Shown here: positions 60,823 through 64,000 of the stretch, one piece after another
How positions within the stretch are numbered: the stretch's first letter is position 1
How the letters are laid out: every line of letters starts with the position of its first letter
Source: JAMXLO01 sp036265005
Lineage (GTDB): Bacteria; Pseudomonadota; Alphaproteobacteria; Acetobacterales; Acetobacteraceae
Direction: 5' to 3'
DNA length: 64,000 nt
Assembly (NCBI GenBank): GCA_036265005.1
Contig: DATAPW010000030.1
Location: 1 to 64,000 of the forward strand
The notes under the pieces: model-generated
What the model saw: only the letters and a program-made list of their open reading frames with translations
Databases searched by the model: none
Told to the model about the DNA's origin: nothing
Translations under genes and position numbers: made by a program

Positions 60823-62460
60823 ATGGCCGAGGAGTTGCCCCCGCGGGAGGCAATGGAGTTCGACGTGGTGATTGTTGGCGGTGGGCCATCGGGCCTCGCC
60901 GCGGCGATCCGCCTGAAGCAGTTGGCGCCCGACGCCGCGGTCTGCCTGGTGGAGAAAGGCGGCGAGATCGGCGCGCATATTCTGTCCGGCGCCGTGCTGG
61001 AACCCAGGGCGCTCAATGAGCTGATCCCTGACTGGCGCGAACAGGGCGCGCCGCTGGACACGCCTGCCAGCGATGACCGCTTCCTCTACCTCACGGCAAC
61101 CCGCGCGTTCCGCCTGCCGACGCCACCGCAGATGCACAACCACGGCAACTACATCGTTTCGCTTGGCAACGTCTGCCGCTGGCTGGCGACCCAGGCGGAG
61201 GCGCTGGGCGTTGAGATCTACCCCGGCTTCGCGGCAGCCGAATTGCTCGAACAGGACGGGCGTATCACCGGCATCGCCACCGGGGACATGGGCATCGGCA
61301 AGGACGGCCAGCCCACCGAGAGCTTCCAGCGCGGGATGGAATTGCGCGCGCGCTACACGCTGTTCGCCGAAGGTTGCCGTGGCTCACTGTCGAAACAGTT
61401 GATCCAGCGCTTTCACCTGCGCGATGGCCACGACCCGCAGACCTACGCGATCGGCATCAAGGAGCTCTGGGAGGTCCCGGCCGCGAACCATAAGCCAGGG
61501 CTGGTGGAACACACGATCGGCTGGCCGCTGGACAGCGGGACGTATGGCGGCTCGTTTCTCTACCATTTCGGCGAAAACCTGATCTCGTACGGCTTCGTGA
61601 TCGGGCTCGATTACCGCAATCCATGGCTCTCGCCATTCGACGAGATGCAGCGCTTCAAGACCCATCCCGAGGTGCGCAGGCATTTCGAGGGCGGGCGCCG
61701 CATCGGCTATGGCGCACGCGCATTGAATGAGGGCGGGCTGCAATCGATCCCCAACCTGATCTTCCCCGGCGGCGCGCTGATCGGCGATGCCGCGGGGTTC
61801 GTCAACGTGCCGAAGATCAAGGGCAGCCACACGTCGATGAAGTCAGGGATGCTGGCAGCCGAGACTGTCGCCGAGGCGTTGACGAATGGCGGCGCAGGCG
61901 AACTGACCGGCTACACCGAACAGCTGCGGGCAAGCTGGGTGTGGCAGGAGTTGTCGCAGGTCCGCAACATCAGGCCGGCTTTCGCCAAGTTCGGCCTGTG
62001 GGGCGGCATGACATATTCCGCGATCGACACCTACGTGTTGCGCGGCAAGGCGCCATGGACGTTCCACCATCCGCACCCCGACAACGAGACGCTGCTGGAG
62101 GCCGAGGCGGCGCCACGGATCGAATATCCCAGGCCGGACGGCGTGCTGACGTTCGACAAACTGTCCTCGGTATTCATCAGCAACACCAACCACGAGGAAA
62201 ACCAGCCGCCACATTTGCATCTCGCCGATCCGGAGCGGGCGATCGCGGTCAACTGGAACCGCTTCCGCAGCCCGGAGACACGCTATTGTCCGGCATCGGT
62301 TTACGAGATCGTCGGTGCGGAGGAGGGCAATCCTCGATTGCAGATCAACGCGCAGAATTGCGTGCACTGCAAGACGTGCGACATCAAGGACCCGACGCAG
62401 AACATCGACTGGGTGACGCCCGAGGGCGGCGGGGGGCCGAATTATCCCGGAGGTATGTAA
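60823..62460 (+). CDS. electron transfer flavoprotein-ubiquinone oxidoreductase
   Basis: A 545-residue inner-membrane-associated FAD/4Fe-4S enzyme that passes electrons from ETF (fatty acid and amino acid oxidation) to ubiquinone. FAD site: FDVVIVGGGPSGLAAAIRL. Ubiquinone/family segments include GGLQSIPNLIFPGGALIGDAAGFV. Four cluster cysteines are at RYCPASVYEIV, and in INAQNCVHCKTCDI. The C-terminal NIDWVTPEGGGGPNYPGGM is diagnostic. ETF subunit genes are not adjacent. Divergent 183-base promoter region with the ThDP gene. Confidence 0.97.
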   Translation: MAEELPPREAMEFDVVIVGGGPSGLAAAIRLKQLAPDAAVCLVEKGGEIGAHILSGAVLEPRALNELIPDWREQGAPLDTPASDDRFLYLTATRAFRLPTPPQMHNHGNYIVSLGNVCRWLATQAEALGVEIYPGFAAAELLEQDGRITGIATGDMGIGKDGQPTESFQRGMELRARYTLFAEGCRGSLSKQLIQRFHLRDGHDPQTYAIGIKELWEVPAANHKPGLVEHTIGWPLDSGTYGGSFLYHFGENLISYGFVIGLDYRNPWLSPFDEMQRFKTHPEVRRHFEGGRRIGYGARALNEGGLQSIPNLIFPGGALIGDAAGFVNVPKIKGSHTSMKSGMLAAETVAEALTNGGAGELTGYTEQLRASWVWQELSQVRNIRPAFAKFGLWGGMTYSAIDTYVLRGKAPWTFHHPHPDNETLLEAEAAPRIEYPRPDGVLTFDKLSSVFISNTNHEENQPPHLHLADPERAIAVNWNRFRSPETRYCPASVYEIVGAEEGNPRLQINAQNCVHCKTCDIKDPTQNIDWVTPEGGGGPNYPGGM

Positions 62461-62547
62461 CGAATTTCAACCCGGTTGCATTAAATGCGCCAGTAGGCAT
62501 GGTCAAATCCTCATGACTCTCACGGCGGCATGAAGTAGATTGTGCAA

Positions 62548-64000
62548 ATGCAGCATATCCGTAGCGTTCGACGCGCGTTTCTTCTGGCCATCTCCCTGCT
62601 GTCAGCGTGTGCCGCAGCCGACCCGTCATCCGGCAGGGTCGCGAGCCGTACCGGCCTGGATGCGCCCTCGGGCGTGTTCGGAGATTATCTGTCCGGCCGC
62701 TTCGCCATGACGCAGGCCGACCCGCAGGCGGCGGCCACCCAATTCCTGCGCGCATTGGCCGCGCGCCCCGACGATACGGACCTGCTGCAGCAGGCGTTCA
62801 TTGCCTGCCTGATCGCCGGGCGTGCCGAGGCCGTGGAGCTTGCCCGCCAGCTGCCCGACAGCCAGGCAGCCCAATTGCTGCTCGGCAACGTCGAGGTCCG
62901 CGCCGGCCATTGGCAGGCGGCGGAACAGAAGTTCCACATGCTGCCCCATCAGGGCCTGACCCAGCTCCTGCAGCCGCTGCTGGTCGCCTGGTCGCAGCAG
63001 GGCGACGGCCGCCCGGACGCTGCGCTCGCCACCCTCCGTCCGTTGCTGGACGGCCAGCGGTTCCGCGGCGTCTACGCCCTGCATGCCGCGCTGATCGCCG
63101 ACCAGGCCGGCAAGACCGCGGAAGCCGCGAAGCTCTACCACACGGCGCAAGCCGAGTACGGCGGCACCAACCTGCGCCTGGCGCAGATCCTGGCGAGCTG
63201 GGAAGCCCGTCGGGGCCACCTCGGTGAGGCGCAGCGCACCCTCGCCGGGCTGATCGAGGACGCGCCCGAGATGGCGATCGCGCTGCCGGGCATGACCGCT
63301 GCCAGCATGACGCCGTCGGTGCCGCGTGCGGTGGACGGCATAGCCGAGACCTATCTCGCCCTGGCAGCCACGCTGCGCCAGCAGGATGCCGGCGACCTTG
63401 CCATGATGCTGCTGCGGCTTGCCGTCGATCTGCGGCCGGACTTCACCGCCGCGCGGCTGCTGGCGGCCGACGTGCTGGAAAGCCAGCATCATTACGAGAA
63501 CGCCTTGCAGATGCTCACCGCGGTCAGCAGCGACGATCCGCTGATCCCGGTGATCCGCCTGCAGCGTGCGTCGCTCACCGAACGGCTGGGCCACACCGAA
63601 GAGGCCGCGCGCGAACTTCAGCGCCTCGGCCACGACTATCCCGACAGCCCGATCCCCGCCATGCGCGAAGGCGACATGCAGCGCAGCAAGCAGCGCTTCG
63701 CCGAGGCGATCGCCGCCTATGATCGGGCAATCGCACGGATCAAGACGCCACGCTCGACCGATTGGCTGGTGTACTACGATCGCGCCATCTGCTACGAACG
63801 GTCGCACCAGTGGGCCAAGGCAGAGGCGGATTTCCGGCACGCGCTGACCCTGGCGCCCGATCAGCCCTTCGTCCTGAACTATCTCGGCTATTCCTGGGCC
63901 GATATGGGCCAGAACCTGACCCAGGCGCGCGATATGATCGCAAAAGCTGCGCAGCAGAGGCCGAACGACGGTGCCATTGTCGATAGCCTCGGGTGGGTCA
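62548..64000 (+). CDS. TPR-repeat lipoprotein (3' truncated by window edge)
   Basis: The first 484 codons of a TPR protein. It starts MQHIRSVRRAFLLAISLLSAC, a lipoprotein signal with lipobox LSAC. The mature part is built of TPR units, for example RFAEAIAAYDRAIARI, then WAKAEADFRHALTLAPDQPF and the closing LNYLGYSWADMGQNLTQARDMI. Such proteins scaffold envelope assembly. The frame is still open at the last base of the window. ATG 62548 lies 87 bases after ETF-QO; no strong ribosome-binding site was seen. Confidence 0.85.
   Translation, partial: MQHIRSVRRAFLLAISLLSACAAADPSSGRVASRTGLDAPSGVFGDYLSGRFAMTQADPQAAATQFLRALAARPDDTDLLQQAFIACLIAGRAEAVELARQLPDSQAAQLLLGNVEVRAGHWQAAEQKFHMLPHQGLTQLLQPLLVAWSQQGDGRPDAALATLRPLLDGQRFRGVYALHAALIADQAGKTAEAAKLYHTAQAEYGGTNLRLAQILASWEARRGHLGEAQRTLAGLIEDAPEMAIALPGMTAASMTPSVPRAVDGIAETYLALAATLRQQDAGDLAMMLLRLAVDLRPDFTAARLLAADVLESQHHYENALQMLTAVSSDDPLIPVIRLQRASLTERLGHTEEAARELQRLGHDYPDSPIPAMREGDMQRSKQRFAEAIAAYDRAIARIKTPRSTDWLVYYDRAICYERSHQWAKAEADFRHALTLAPDQPFVLNYLGYSWADMGQNLTQARDMIAKAAQQRPNDGAIVDSLGWV

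Noticed and set aside
60640..61143. Upstream extension of the ThDP enzyme frame
   Set aside because: It runs through the divergent promoter and into ETF-QO on the other strand; the family start is at 60639.

Overview
The window is a GC-rich stretch of an alphaproteobacterial chromosome, most likely Rhodospirillales and probably Acetobacteraceae. This is inferred from gene content, gene order and the very long opposite-strand open frames that high GC produces; no 16S gene is present. Supporting markers are a tiny aa3-type cytochrome oxidase subunit IV, the run purM-purN / CDP-alcohol phosphatidyltransferase / AI-2E-type permease / DnaA-like Hda / ppk / ppx, an ETF-ubiquinone oxidoreductase, and many periplasmic binding proteins and small-molecule catabolic enzymes.

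Layout. 1-3.3 kb: 3' part of a YegD-like Hsp70 protein, a carboxymuconolactone-decarboxylase-like protein, ndk and a glyoxalase-like protein. 3.3-13.1 kb: cytochrome oxidase subunit IV, purN and purM (minus), then phosphatidyltransferase, AI-2E permease, DoxX, a lipoprotein, hda, ppk and ppx (plus). 13.2-22 kb: an LLM flavin enzyme and a Liv-type binding protein (minus), then a plus-strand catabolic/transport cluster of M20 amidohydrolase, six-bladed propeller lyase-like protein, threonine aldolase, a double-domain ABC permease and its binding protein, without an ATPase. 22-29 kb: a peptidoglycan-binding lipoprotein and a glycosyltransferase island (one 1177-residue three-module enzyme, a tandem pair of paralogues, one more GT2). 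29-31.3 kb: split chromate transporter facing an aldo/keto reductase across a 16-bp tandem repeat. 31.3-40.4 kb (minus): kdpF-kdpA without kdpBC, a dapA-family gene with a small methyltransferase-like partner, hydantoinase A/B, creatininase-family hydrolase and a secreted alpha/beta hydrolase. 40.5-45.5 kb: two tiny lipoproteins, a 954-residue STAND-type regulator, 1.3 kb without convincing genes, and tRNA-Lys. 45.6-64 kb: GMC oxidoreductase, NTF2-like protein and haloacid dehalogenase; a YhdP/AsmA-like protein divergent from glnE; bcp; small membrane and periplasmic proteins; a PAS histidine kinase; an SDR; a pyruvate-oxidase-like ThDP enzyme; ETF-QO; and the 5' part of a TPR lipoprotein.

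How genes work together. purM and purN are consecutive in purine synthesis. ppk and ppx make and degrade polyphosphate. glnE controls glutamine synthetase. The 15.6-22 kb cluster looks like import and breakdown of an unidentified amide- or amino-acid-containing compound, and the 34.9-40.4 kb set like breakdown of cyclic amides. Several palindromic intergenic repeat families are scattered through the window. I found no phage, CRISPR, toxin-antitoxin or classical defence locus. The most unusual observations are the ATPase-less catabolic cluster, the orphan kdpFA with a non-AUG kdpF start, the hydrolase whose signal peptide can only be reached from a CTG start, the 16-bp minisatellite in a divergent promoter, and the STAND regulator region next to tRNA-Lys.
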